Positions 47,314 through 59,791 of a DNA stretch of 64,000 bases are shown one piece after another (position 1 is the first letter of the stretch; every line of letters starts with the position of its first letter). A program made the position numbers and the translations under genes. The DNA comes from Phyto melanocephala. Taxonomy: Eukaryota; Arthropoda; Insecta; Diptera; Rhinophoridae. The notes under the pieces were generated by a model. That model was not told where the DNA came from. It saw nothing but the letters and a program-made list of their open reading frames with translations, and did no database searches. Where the stretch lies: positions 158,066,845 to 158,130,844 of the forward strand of contig OW799233.1 in assembly GCA_941918925.1 (NCBI GenBank), in the 5' to 3' direction.

Positions 47314-48692
47314 AAAAAGCGGAAAATGCTAAGTCCCTAAAAACAGCGTATTATAGAAGAATCTCTTATATGTCTCCGTTAAATCTTATTTAATATCCAA
47401 AACCTATTATTTTATCATCAGTGATATGAAATGTTACTTTAGTTTAGCTCAGAACTCATCTTTTAAAAAATTCTTCTCGTAAAAAACTTTTTATTTTTTT
47501 TTTATAACAGTAATGAAAGTTTTCTGTTGTAATATAAATTTTAATAAATAAAATAAAATAAAACAACATTCCAACCCGGTTGGCCTACCGCAAAATTAGA
47601 AACCCTAACTCACATCTGCTACACGTGTTAATTTTGTAGTTAATAATTTATCTTTGAAATTAATTTCAAAACCACATAAATACCGAGATATTCTCTTTAC
47701 ACAACATACAAATACAAGTCAACATATTAAATAATAAATGTTTTATAAAAATTATTATTTTTGTTTTGTTCTGCTTATATTGTTGGCATATTTTAAAACA
47801 TTCTTTATCTAGTTTTGAGAAAATATTATAAATACATCTTGTTGTTGTTGTTGTCTTCAAATTTAAAGTACATTGTTGTGTACAAAAGTTTTGTGAAATT
47901 ACTTTCATTTTGTTTTTTTTTTCAGTCATTTATGAATGTGTGTGTCTGTTATTATCCTCCACGTCTTTAATAACATATAATTTCAACAACTTTAATATAT
48001 TTTAAACTGAAAACAAAATAAATGGCCTTAATTGTTTGAAATATGCAAAATAATTATACATACTTCTTTAAACCGCCTCCTCGTAATTTTATTTATTTAG
48101 TTTTTTCAAAAGGAAGACAGTCATAAATCTTAGTCATAATAGTGACTGACTGCCAGTGGAATTATTATTATTTTTTTTTACTATTTTTCGTAATTTTGCT
48201 TTCACCAGAACTTTTTTCTTCTCTTTCCGTCTTCTTCTTCTTTCATTTGCTATCACTAGCAAAATTTGAATACACATATGCTCGCTCGTCCATTAACATC
48301 TATTACATAGAGAAGTAAATAACTTGTTCAAGTAATTTACAGGGAGTAACCATTTTATGTATCTTTCGTGTAAGTATTAAGGCCAATTCGATTTGGTGGG
48401 GCTCTGTTGGAGAAATTTTTTCATGTAAATTATCTTTTGCACATCATATCCAAGTGTAGCAATATAATCTATAATTCATACCAAAACCCTTAAACTAAAA
48501 TAGAATAAATATTGGATTTCTTAAGATAAAAAATTGATTTTTGTTTTGCTTTATATACCTTTTGTAGTTAGGGTTTATATTTTCCTTTTAATCCTTAAAT
48601 GGATTCTGTTCTTAATTTTTTTTAAATTAAATTATATTATTGCAAAGAGAACTCACGAAAGCTAACTTGGATGTTAAGGATGTTAAGGCAAT
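47314..48692. other. AT-rich stretch, nothing recognised
   Basis: No supported feature; short TTG and CTT runs only. Confidence 0.5.
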
Positions 48693-48830
48693 TTAAAAGT
48701 TTTTTATTAAATGTGAAGTACAATCGATACAGTTAAGTTCTAAATTAAAAGTCATTCAAATGACCTCCACGACCTCTTGAGCAGGAACGAATTCGATGCC
48801 AAGGCACAGATTTATAATGGCACATTACAA
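48693..48830 (-). pseudogene. Mariner-like 3' end, second copy
   Basis: Reverse-complemented, it shares CTGTATCGATTGTACTTCAC, AATAAAAAACTTTT and RGRGGHLNDF-like coding (GGTCGTGGAGGTCATTTGAA) with 43900-44030. Only the tail survives. Confidence 0.6.
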
Positions 48831-49831
48831 GTTGCTAGAATTTAAAGGTGAAAATATTACAACTTCGTAAGCAGCAATGTTTACAACAAGGCAACTAAGT
48901 ATTTTAAAAATTAAATCAAATTATGGTTTTTATAAGTAGAGAACTTTAAACTGGTCACACTGCTTCTGTGGCAGCTGTGTTGATACTTCTCGACTGTTTT
49001 TAAGTTAGATTGATTTAATTTTGTTCAAAATTCCATAATAATATTTTCAATCAAATAGAATATAAAAAGCTATTTCTCAGAATATTTATCTGTCTATCTG
49101 TACTTATTCCTGTATTTCTGTCTGTATGGTCTCGTATGTGTTCAATCAAGTAGAAGATAAAGAACTATTTTTTAGAATATTTATCTGACTCTCTGTCTAT
49201 CTGTTATTCTTTCTGTTTATATTCTGTTTTTCTGTCTATCCTTTTGAACTATTTTTTAGAATATTTATCCGTCTCTCTGTCTTTCTGTTTGTCTGTCTGT
49301 GTGTGTTTGTCTGTCTTCCTTAACTTAATTGGCTAAAGAAAACTTTTGGATGGATTTAGATAAAGTTTTGAGAAAAGTTACCTAGATATCCTGGTTGAAA
49401 TACAAGTTGGTTGCGAGAAAGTTTCTTATTTTTAGCCGAAAAAAATTTATAAATAAAAAGGCATTTCAAATGGTATTAAATACGTATTTAGTATAAGAAC
49501 ATGATAGAAAAATGAGTATAAAAGAAATTGCACTAACAACAAATTACTGACCTCCACTTATAATGATGTCAGAATTAATCTTAAAATAAATGCAATACAA
49601 AAATATTGCAAGTGCCAGCAATGCTGATCTAGCACAAAAATAGTCATAAGTAAACTCACGCCAGAGCAAGGTTCAAAAATTTTAAGAATTATTTTAAAAA
49701 TTATGATTTACTTTGACAAGCTTATCTGGCATCGGATAAAGCACACCCTGGGTTAAATGTCTGTATTAAAAAAAAAAAAAAAATCATACATATAAAGCGC
49801 TAATAATCCTCCAGCTTTTATTGAAACACCG
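48831..49831. other. Spacer containing a degenerate pyrimidine-rich tandem repeat
   Basis: Three units of 80-100 bp, each starting AGAATATTTATC(T/C)G, lie at 49078, 49178 and 49258 and are followed by CTGTCTNTCTGT runs up to 49320. Otherwise nothing. Confidence 0.6.
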
Positions 49832-51837
49832 CACAGAGGAGTATTTGACATGAAAAGCTGGCCAAAAAGGCAAAACTAAATTTTAAGAAATATTAAAAAC
49901 TAAGTACGCAGCTTGACAGACAACAATATTTTACACTGTATTGTAAATTTTTAAGAATTTTAGTTGCGATTTGTAGCTCTGAGACGCTGCTAAAGTCGGG
50001 AAAGTGAAGAAAATTATATGAGATTTTAATGTTTTTTTCGGTTTCTGGATATTTTTATGATATTTTATTTTGCAGCTAAACGAATTAAGGTTTTACAATG
50101 ATTTTTTTTTTCGCTGAAAGGTTTGGTCATAGGGTTTTCAAAAAAGAAAAAAAAATTTTAAATATGTTTAATATTTACGTTAAAACAATTCGTTCAAAAT
50201 CTGAAAACAAAAAAAAAATATACACTTTTTTTGCAAAAACAGAAAATGAAGAGGTTTTTGAAAGTGAGGTTAGCATCTCTACGAATTATGTTTGGTACCA
50301 CAATACAATTTGAAATCTCTAATTTTAGAAAGAAGAAAAAAAGTGTGCGCAAGTTTGAGCCATTATTTTTGACGATTTTTTTAAATTTTCACATTTTTTT
50401 ATTTTTGCTCATCAGGCAGTTTTTCTTATACATTTATATCGTCATAAACTTTTATGTATTTTGAATTATTGACTTCAACTGTTATTCACATCACTTTTGA
50501 CACTTCATAATGTTAATACCCGCCTTTAATTATAGATTTGAAAAATTCTTTATTATCGATAATAGATATAAGGGAATGTCCCACACATCCCCATAAAGGA
50601 TATTTTTATACACCTGCTCTACAAAACATTATTTGTTAAAAAAATAAATATACGTACCTAATAAGAATAATTATTAAAAGCATTAATCACAAAAATAAGT
50701 TTACAAAAACTAAATACAGGTACATAAAAAATACATGGGCACCCAGGTATCAGGCTACCATCCAATTGTCAGAAGAAGCTGCCGAGGCCAGAAATAAGCC
50801 CTTACGATTATATCGTACGAATTATTCGAGGAAATTCAGCAGAAGCGATAGAAATCGAGATGTCTTGAAAAGGTTATTTATGGGCAGTGACCCTTTTATA
50901 AGCTGCAGTACGCAAAGAGAACGGATTAATAAAAAAACTTTTTCATCAGAAACCATCACACTTATTTTTCCTGATACCGATGATGCAGCTAATAAGGATA
51001 TTCGTACGACATACGATAATTATTAAAGAATTTTTATTAGTTTAACTTTTCCGTATATTAAGTATTAAATAATATAAAATAGATATAATATAGCCTTTTT
51101 TCATAAAAAAATACTGTTTCGTAAGAGCCTTTTTTTCAAATTTTTTTTTTTTAAATTAGACCGTAAATCACATGTATGCATGTACATACAGTCTGTTAAT
51201 AATAAGTTTAAACCTTTAAAATTAACATTTGTTAATTGAGTTTTACTATTTATACCGACTTTTATTCCTTAGGAATGTGTCTTTTGGAAAAATCTCAAAA
51301 ATTTTAAATTTTTGGTTCTTAAATTTTTTTATGGTATTTTGAAAACAAAAAATTTGACGAATTTTGCAGGAACAATTTTTTTTTTCGCCATTAACTCCGA
51401 AATAGTACTAGATAGAAAAGAAATGTGTTTGGTAAGTTTAAACAGAATTTTCCGGTGCATCTTCTGATCCTCCTGCTATTAAAATCGGAGAATTCGTTTT
51501 CAAGTTATGACAAAATATATTAGACAACCCAACGATTTGGAGAGTGAAATATGCCACGCCTTTAACAGAAAATCCTTACGTACTAGAGAAAAACGGAAAA
51601 CAGATTTGAATTAAGGGAATAAAAATCAATATAGTCCACATACTTTTATTTCTAGCAGAGACAAAAAAAATTTTTTTTGCGCAGTGTACTTTTGTTGCGC
51701 AGTGTAATTTTTTCAAAATCTGCCACTAGATTTCTTATATCATACTACACCTAAAACTATCAAAAAACTATAACTTTTAATTCAAAAAACACGTTTAATA
51801 ATTTTGGCCAGCTTTTCAGGCCAAATACTCCTCTGTG
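49832..51837 (+). mobile_element. Transib-family transposon relic, 2.0 kb
   Basis: Both ends start CACAGAGGAGTATTTG and continue to TGAAAAGCTGGCCAAAA, with two mismatches over 36 bases. They are flanked by perfect 5-bp duplications CACCG at 49827-49831 and 51838-51842. CAC termini with GC-rich 5-bp duplications are characteristic of Transib, the transposon superfamily related to RAG1. The heptamer CACAGAG is followed after exactly 23 bp by an A-rich nonamer-like CCAAAAAGG on the left (49862-49870) and CCAAAATTA on the right. A fragment of the transposase C-terminus is retained. Full Transibs are about 3 kb, so much of the gene is lost. Confidence 0.8.
50741..51026 (+). pseudogene. Transib transposase C-terminal fragment (third catalytic residue region)
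   Basis: The frame contains IQLSEEAAEARNKPLRLYR followed by RKFSRSDRNRDVLKRLF and GSDPFIS. This corresponds to the conserved block of Transib transposases that carries the catalytic Glu and aligns with the C-terminal catalytic Glu region of RAG1 (known family relationship; alignment by eye). The frame stops at 51024-51026, a natural end. Upstream of about 50740 homology is lost in AT-rich sequence. The ATG at 50766 is incidental, since the frame is open further upstream. The two catalytic Asp regions are absent, so it is inactive. Confidence 0.7.
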
Positions 51838-52042
51838 CACCGTTACATTCAGAAAAACTTACTTGGTTTGAAAAACTTATTATGCTCAGTTTAAATCACT
51901 GCTCCATATATATAAGCAAATAACGTTAGAGCGCTTAAGAGACTTGTTCAGTTAGTAGTCATTGTTATTGCAGACAAGTAGTATCAGCATAATGGAACCA
52001 CAAGTTTCACAGCGCGTGATATAATCAATACAGTGAGAAATA

Positions 52043-52213
52043 CATTAACTGCCTGTTTAACGATGTCGAAAGAAAACACAAGCGAACTTTCATTCGTACA
52101 AATATATTGAAAACAACAACAAAAACTAAAAATTTGTTTTTGTTTTCAACGTATTTGTACGAATGAAAGTTCGCTTGTGTTTTCTTTCGACATCGTTGAA
52201 CAGGCAGTAAATG
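52043..52213. repeat. Long hairpin, about 75-bp arms
   Basis: Arms 52043-52126 and 52136-52213 are inverted copies, with ACGATGTCGAAAGAAAACAC and GCGAACTTTCATTCGTACAA matching exactly. The left arm has one extra short CAACAA insert and a few changes. The loop is about 9 bp. Transcribed RNA would fold tightly. No flanking duplication was identified. It lies 67 bp downstream of a short ATG frame (MEPQVSQRVI) of unknown meaning. Confidence 0.85.
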
Positions 52214-53329
52214 AGTAAACAATTTAAAGAATTGTACTTGTTTACTGGCCAATTTGTGCATTTGATTTGATTACTTGTTTTGGAGACATTTAATATTTTA
52301 GTTCTATAAAAATTACCCAAAAATTATTTCAACTCATTAAAACTGCGAAATTGCTAATAGTTTTTAATTTGATGTAGTCATTAAGCATATGTCCATCCAC
52401 AACTTTAAATACTTTAAATTATATGTACCTCTCTATATTGCACTCACTGTAGCCTCGTGCAAGCTTAACTGCTGTCTAACTGCGGTGTGTTGTATAGTTG
52501 TACTTAGCGGTAACAGTTGTCGTTTTTGTGCTGATATTTTTTCCTGGTACTAGCATGTATTGTCCTGTGTTCATGTTCATGTTATTGCGGTTTTATTTTG
52601 CCAGCTTCATTTTGTTAGAGTGAAGAAGACTTAAAATATCTGTGTGTTGGGCTTTTGCATGTTTATTTAACAACAATCTACGTATGTGTATGTGTATGTT
52701 AAATTATGTTGTCAGTTTTATGTTGTGCAGGATTTTTGTTGTCGTTTTCTTATATCTTTCATAACAACAATACTTGTACACATTATTTTAGTTAACAATA
52801 GGAGTGGGTATAAGAAAATAGACACTATGTTCTTAACAAAATTTTGAAATATTTTGTAGTCATTTTTTTAATACAAATTCTAATTAACATTTAAAACTGT
52901 CTTTAAAATGCTTATAATATTCGACTACAATATAAAGATAATATCAAAAGATTATTTAAATTCTAAAGGGTGAATTATTATGAGGTATTTTAACATCTAT
53001 TTAAGGCTATTGATTTGTAAGCTGTTTATCTGAATAAGTATTGTATGATTGTTAATAATGGAGGCAGCTCCGCCCGCTACTCTGTTTAATTTGTCTATCT
53101 CTCAATGCGCTAACAGAAATACTTTTTAGTAAAAATTTCAATTACTGCATTAAGAAAATTTCTCACATATGCAGTGAAGAAAAACTATTTTAGATATAAA
53201 TAGATGTTTTTTTTTTCTTTTATAATATTCTGTATTTGGCTGGACATGAGGAACATCTCAGAATTAAAGTCTTGACGGCGTAGCATATTCCCTCACATAT
53301 AAAAAGAATATTAAGGGTATTATCTACAC
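52214..53329. other. AT-rich stretch, nothing recognised
   Basis: No supported feature. Confidence 0.5.
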
Positions 53330-53699
53330 CAGGGGTCACCATCTGGCGGACCGTATACCTATTTTATGCGGACGTTGTTTTGTTGCAATAACACAAACAA
53401 TTCATTAGTAATATTCATGTCATCAGTTAGATGCAACAAAATCTCACACATACACTCGTCGAACTGGATGTGTTGATTGTTTTGAACCAGGGATGCAATG
53501 TGACGTTCAACAAATTGTACTAATTTTCAAATAAAAGACCATTTTTTCAACTCAACTCATTAATTTTTAAACTTAACTTTAAAAGTACATAAAAACTCAT
53601 ATGTATGTTTGGGTTCATTTGTACTCACTACTTATGTACATATATACACATACATAAATATAGATAAACTTATGATGACATGAGTTGGTTAAGCAAAGG

Positions 53700-55320
53700 C
53701 TGCGTTTTGCAACGATTCTTCACCATTTAAGAAGACTTGAAGACATTTGTTTTCAAAATTAATCAAACATCAAACAAACTTAAGTTTTCTTAGCAATAAC
53801 TTCCACTGCTTTCCTGTCAGATATTTTTAAACACATCAGTGATCTGAACCTTAAACTTTAAGGCAAAGAAAAGCTTGTATAGAAGCTCTTGACAGAAGTA
53901 AAAAGCTTCTTGCGAATACTCGTTCTTTTCAATATTCATCTAAATAATGAACGCCTGACCTTCCCTATTTAAAAACAAGTAAGAGCGCTATATTCGTCCG
54001 TGCCGAATCTTATATACCCTTCACAACGTGTAGTCATGCAATAACAGTGGTTTGTATCACCATTCATCCCATATGAAATACGTACATACATATAAAAACA
54101 TACATATATAAAAACGTCCCATTGTAAAATTATAAATTCACGTATGTATGTTAAAAAAGTAAAAAAAAAAAAAAAATTTTTTTAAAAAATTGAAAAAAAA
54201 AATTTTAAAAAAAAATTAAAAAAAAAATTTAAAAAAAAATTATTATGTATATAATATATATAAAACAAAAAAAAAAATAAAAAAAAAATAAAAAAAAAAA
54301 ATTTAAAAAAAAAATAATAATATAAATAGTATAATAAATAAAAAAAAAAATAAAAAAAAAATTTAAAAAAAAAATTTAAAAAAAATTAAAAAAAAATTTT
54401 TTTTGCTCAGCTGGGATTCGATGCCACGTTTTCTCTAACCAGTATACACGTTTGTATGTATGTATGTTGTTGTTGCAATGTTGTTTTTGTGAAAAAAAAA
54501 TCGAGGTGGTCGTGGGTTTTTGCTCATATCTCAGTTGTTTATGTACTGATGTTTCTGATTTTCAATACCGATCTACTCCCGAATATTTCTGATATTTTAA
54601 TACCTTACCCGGGTCCAACCTATTTCGGGGGGCTTCAAAAAGTTGATTTCAACATACACACGGTCAGACGGACAGACTGACAGACTGACAGAGCTTAATC
54701 GACTCCCCTATTCATAAGCTTTCAGAAAATATATACTTTATGGGGTCGGAAATCAAAATTGTAGAAATTTCACACGGAATGACAAACCTATATACCCTTT
54801 TTCACTGTGTGAAGGGTATAAAAAATCTGCAATGACAACGAGCTTGACGTCGGCCAATACAAGGCGTTTATTAAGGATCTAAAATCAGAATTTGAAACAG
54901 ATTCGCAGATTTTAAGAAAATTGGGAATGTCGTCGATATCCTCAGTAACATTTACTCTCTGAATCCTGGGGATAAATGATCCTATGAAGCTGCAAATATT
55001 TTCGGGTGTAAGAAAGCTTCTATCCAGATGGGAATGATCGATTTCCAGGCAAATAGAATTTTAAAACACCAAAAACAGGATGTTTCTTGTCAAGAGTTTT
55101 TTTTACGAAATTTGTTTGTGCTTATAAATACCCAGAATTGAAAAAAATTAGCCTTGAAGCTTCTCACTTTGTTTGGGTCATCATAAGTTTGTAAAGCAGC
55201 ATTTTTTAAGATAAACTTCATTCAAAATAAGTTTCGGAACAGACTTGCCAATAAACATCTTCCAGATTTAACGAGAATAGCTTGCATAAGCTTAGTACTT
55301 ACTTCTTTTTATTCCAAACA
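53700..55320 (+). pseudogene. hAT transposase remains (GTF2IRD2/ZBED-like type)
   Basis: Before the insertion the plus strand reads FLSDIFKHISDLNLKL, KSFLRILVLFNIHLNNERLT, matching the segment FLxDIxxHLNxLNLxLQGK of the hAT lineage that also gave rise to GTF2IRD2. After the insertion come DVGQYKAFIKDLKSEFET and, in another frame, PELKKISLEASHFV with INIFQ/RNRLANKHLPDLTRIA, the hAT C-terminal dimerisation motif (FRNRLTxEHL). Many stops and shifts are present and the N-terminal BED finger is not seen. The assignment rests on motif order and is by eye. Confidence 0.6.
53974..54822 (-). mobile_element. Subtype-A short element, copy 7
   Basis: It begins CAAGTAAGAGCGCTATATTC with a hairpin carrying one change (GTCCGTGCCGAAT) and closes with CACTGTGTGAAGGGTATA. 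Its A-rich tract is about 54160-54400. Flanking hAT homology on both sides fixes its boundaries within a few bases, with A/T runs at each edge. Confidence 0.8.
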
Positions 55321-55490
55321 TTTGTTTGTTATTTAATAAAATAATGCACCGAAACCCAATCGTTTCATTTGTCCATTGATACAGTATCTAAACATATTAT
55401 TTAAATAGTTCAGTTTATTACCCTCCAGACCGCAACGGTCGTAATTTTTAAAAAAACGGACCGCAAATAAAAGTTGTTGGTGACCTTTAG

Positions 55491-57276
55491 ATTCTACAAC
55501 TTTGTTCAGAGGAATGAAGAGGTGTTATCAAAAATTTTTAGGCATGGAGATAAAAATTATGAGAGGCCATCTCAAGGCAGACAAAAATCCTATCGGTATC
55601 ACTTTAACCAGTTAGAAGGTGGTTGTGTTTCTTACCCAAAGTGGAAAACAAAAACATGTGGTTTAATGACTATTGCTTCTTGAACTTATAACAAATATTC
55701 TATAAATAGCAAATTTATGACAAACTTTTTATATAGAATTTCGTAGTTGGTTTTTCGGCATCTTTTGGAATCTAAGGCTGTAAGCTTCTTTTGTAGTTTT
55801 TAGCCAACTAGATGTAGATGCAGTGTCGCCGAATAACGTCACACCCTTTAAAAAGAAATTAAATAGACCGAGCTCTCAACCCATCAGCATATGCATGAAC
55901 TGTGAAGTAGAGTGAACATGGCACTCAAGGGCGGTAGTTGGGCTTACAACTTAACCAACAACTTACCATAGTGTAATCTAGGAATTCTTAACATTTAATA
56001 CCATTTAAGCTATAAATTGCATTCCTTTGACGGTAAAGGATGCAGCATAGAGAGATAATCATCAGTCTACAATGTGAAGTCATAATAGTCTAGAATAAAA
56101 ACACCTGTGGCAGAACGGGACTCATTGAAGTGATAGCTCTTTGTTATCCTTTTATAATTACTGAGGAACGAAGAGTGTCGAAAAGGGACCCATTTATGGA
56201 AGTGGTCTGCTTTGGTGTCCCCCCAAAGAAAGAAAATGGCCGTTGTGCATCGCAAAAGCTATTGATCCGCCGAATTGCAATCGTTGTAGTTTTAAATCTT
56301 AAAGTTATTTAAGATTTTTTTTAAGAAAATTTTTAAGTTGTTTTTTTTTAATTTTATTTAACTAAAATATAATTTCTAAATCTTTTTAAAAACTTTGATC
56401 TCCAAAATATGGTTTATTTCTTTATCTTACTCAATACGTATGCAATTATTAATATTGAGTCTTATAAATTCTGGGCACAAAGAATAATGACCTTTACTTC
56501 AGCCCATAGTTCCGTAGTTCCACTCAAACACTAGAATAGAGTTTAAAACTCTTTTTGCTTAAAGAAATATGGGAGTTTTTAAATGCAAAATATATCCGCT
56601 TATGACATTAAGCTTAAAACTAGAAATTAAATTCTCCATCAATGTGCATATAAAATCCAGTGGCCTAAAAATTAATTTGATTAAACGATTTTTCAACACA
56701 AATTACGAATTTGTAATGTTTCTTGTTTAAAAGCCACTTGACATAACTTATCGTCTATCTGTTACTAACTTGAGCACTTTATTCGCAGTATCAAAATAAT
56801 TTCTTTTTCTTTATTTGTTTATCAAACAATCTGACCAATCATCTGGGTTCTTATAATATTGTTAAAAAAAATTCGTTTTAAATTTTTGAAGCGCTTTAAC
56901 TTCTCACGATATGTGTCACCTGAATTTTATGCAATTTATTACCAAAATATTTTCAACACATAAAACTGGTATTAATTTGCAATTGTTCATCAAATAAAAA
57001 AAAAATCCAGATAAATTACCTTATTTATAGAGAAACAAAAAAAACCAAAAGACTTGCGAATTGTATTTCAGAACAATATCAATATCAATAAAAATAAAAA
57101 TTATTTTTATTTTCATCTGTTTAATAAAATTCACATAAACACAAAAACTCTTAATTTTAATCTAATTCACGTAATAACACCAAATAAATAACAACAACAA
57201 CAAGAAGTAGTAAAAAATTTACTTCAGCTGTACGAATTCGTTAAACAATAAAAAAATGGATTGTGTTAAAAAAAAA
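55491..57276. other. Stretch without recognised genes
   Basis: A 69-codon frame at 55474-55683 and a 60-codon frame at 56130-56312 have fairly normal composition but no recognisable motif. I leave both unannotated. Confidence 0.4.
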
Positions 57277-57429
57277 CAAGTAAGAGCACTATATTCGGCT
57301 GTGCCGAATCTTTTATACCCACCACCTATTTTGTGTACATTTAAAGCACAATATTTATTATTTTGTTAATCATTATGGAATAATCTCTTTATAATAAAAT
57401 ATTTATCACTTTCTTTGTAAAAGGTATTT

Positions 57430-57830
57430 ACATTTTAAGGGCCCATATTAAAGGTGAACTACACCTAGTCTTTAAATTTGTTTTCTGCATTTCACTTGAC
57501 ATTTCTCAATCTCAGACTAACTTAATTTGAACAGTGGAAAGATACGCAAATGAGCAACGCGTTAAAGTTATTCAGGTTTTCGTTCAAATTCGTTCAAATT
57601 CGTCCACAATCGGGAGAATTGTAAAAAATATTTAAATTTCTGCAAAACAGGTCTGTATAAAATGTTAGAAAATCTGTGAATGCCTTCTTAGTTCGTTGAA
57701 TGGGAACTATTGCTGTTTTTTGCGATAGTGTGGCAAAAGAACAGTCAACCTCGACTCATCATCATGCCCAACAATTGAGCATCAACATTATCATTGAAAA
57801 TTTGGACCATCAGATACTTCGAAATGCTAC
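57430..57830 (+). repeat. Mariner remnant shared with the other subtype-B copy
   Basis: It shares TTTTAAGGGCCCAT, TGACATTTCTCAATCTCAGA, GGAAAGATACGCAA and AACCTCGACTCATCATC with 10500-10970. The mariner 3' end kept in copy 1 is deleted here. Confidence 0.7.
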
Positions 57831-59257
57831 TAAAATGCTTTTGTAAATGTAGTCTTTCAATGAAAGTGGGCGTTAAAGTAGGTGTGTCAATAAAGTTTCT
57901 GCTAATAAATACAACTAAGATATTTCAATATAGCCCTTTATTTTCCCAAAAACTTTGTCAATAGAGAAATTACATGAATTTAAGATAAACCGTTATATGG
58001 GAGGTAGTCGTTAAAGTGGGTGTGTCACCTAAACTTTTTGGCACAACAATAACATTGATCAGAAGGATATACGTAGAAATTTGATCATCATACCTCTAAT
58101 TTTGGCGGTTTTATGAGCTTTTAAATTTCATTAACGGTAGATTACGTGAAAAGTGGGCGTTATAGTAGACGTGTCAAGGTTGTTTTTGCGAATGAGTACA
58201 ACTTAGGTGTTTCAATATAGCCCTTTATTATTCCAAAATCATTATTAGTAGAGACATTATATGAATTTTAGGTAAAACGTTATATGAGAGGTGGGCGTAA
58301 AAGTGGGCGTGGCAACCTAATTTTCTAGCACAGTAATGACATTGCCTAGGGGGATATACGTAGCAAATTTTATCATCATACCTCTTATTTTGGCGGTTTT
58401 ATGAGCTTTTAAATTACATTAACGGTATATAACGTGAAAAGTGGGCGTTATAGTAGGCGTGTAAAAGTTATTTTTGCGAATGAGTACAACTTAGGTGTTT
58501 CAATATAGCCCTTTATAATTCAAAAATCTTTATTAATAGAGAAATTATATGAATTTTGAGTAAAACGTTATATGGGAGGTGGGCATAAAAGTGGGCGTGG
58601 CACTTTAATTTTCTGGCACAGTAATGACAATGCCTAGGGGGATATACGTAGCAAATTTTATTATCATACCTCTAATTTTGGCGGTTTTATAAGCTTTTAA
58701 ATTTCATTAACGGTCTATAACGTGAAAAGTGGGCGTTATAGTAGGCGTGTCAAAGTTATTTTTGCGAATGAGTACAACTTAGGTGTTTCAATATAGCCCT
58801 TTATAATTCCAAAATCTTTATTAATAGAGAAATTATATGAATTTTAAGTAAAACGTTATATGGGAGGTGGGCGTTAAAGTGGGCGTGGCGCCTTAATTTT
58901 CTGACACAGTAAGGACATTGCCTAGAAGGATATACGTAGCGAATTTGATCATCATACCTCTAATTTTGGCGGTTTTATGAGCTTTTAAATTTCATTAACG
59001 GTATATAACGTGAAAAGTGGGCGTTATAGTGGGCGTGTCAAAGTTGTATTTTCGAATGAGTACAACTGAGATGTTTCAATATAGCCCTTTATTATTCCAA
59101 AATCTATATAAATTGAGAAATTATATGAATTTTGGGTAAAACGTTATATGGGAGGTGGGCGTAAAAGTGGGCGTGGCACATTGATTTTCCGTTACAAAAA
59201 AGCGTCTCACCAATAAGCAAAGTGTGCAAAATTTCAGAGTCGTACATCCAATTTTGT
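57816..59257. repeat. 288-bp tandem array, about five units
   Basis: The anchor GGCGGTTTTAT starts at 58104, 58392, 58680 and 58968, exactly 288 bp apart each time. A more diverged unit precedes (GTGGGCGTT at 57866, then 58153). Each unit holds GTGGGCGTTATAGTAGGCGT, CAATATAGCCCTTTAT, AAACGTTATATGGGAGGTGG and GATATACGTAGC. Confidence 0.9.
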
Positions 59258-59791
59258 TGCTTTTATGACGTTTTTGTTTTTAAATATACCGAAAAATACA
59301 CTGTGCGGTATAAATTTTCGTACATTTTGATCGATAACTCCTCTCCTAATGCATAGATTTAGATAATTTTCGGGGAAAAATATTGTTTTTACTCAAGAAA
59401 TATATATTCGAAGTTTCATGAGTCTACGTTAATGCGTTTGGACACAATTCCATTTTATTCGATGTTTGAAGGACACGGTTTTTTCGACCTACTCTTGCTT
59501 TTCGAGCTATAACTCTCTTCCTAATATTCCGATTTAGCCCATTTTCAATACCAAACAAACCTTGTCTATAAGAAAGATTCTGGCAAAATTTGAGCCCCCT
59601 AGCTTTTTCGGTGCGACCTCTATCGTGCTTTCAACAGACGGACAGACGGACGGACATAGCTAGATCGTCATCAAATCAAACCCTGATTCAGAATATATAT
59701 ACTTTATGGGGTCTAAAATGGATATTTCGATGTGTTACAAACGGAATGACAAAATGAATATACCCCCACCATTTTTTTGGTGGCGGGTATA

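Larger units (their letters stand above)
53330..55490 (+). mobile_element. hAT transposon relic split by a subtype-A element
   Basis: The left end CAGGGGTCACCA with TGGCGGACCG and the right end (inverted CTAAAGGTCACCA with GCGGTCCG) are worn hAT-type termini. Flanks ATCTACAC and ATTCTACA are only partly alike, so the 8-bp duplication is eroded. A subtype-A copy (53974-54822) interrupts the transposase remains. Confidence 0.6.
57277..59791 (-). mobile_element. Subtype-B element, 2.5 kb, copy 2
   Basis: The plus strand runs from CAAGTAAGAGCACTATATTC and the hairpin ATTCGGCTGTGCCGAAT to GGTGGCGGGTATA. It is collinear with, and inverted relative to, 8391-11122. Part of the same mariner lies at 57430-57830. 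The middle is a 288-bp tandem array. The outer region (59200-59760) matches 8400-9000 closely. No coding capacity. Confidence 0.8.

Noticed and set aside
51907..51955. TATA box with initiator and short ATG frame (MEPQVSQRVI)
   Set aside because: TATATAAG and TTCAGTT are about 41 bp apart, too far for a canonical pair, and the frame stops after ten codons.
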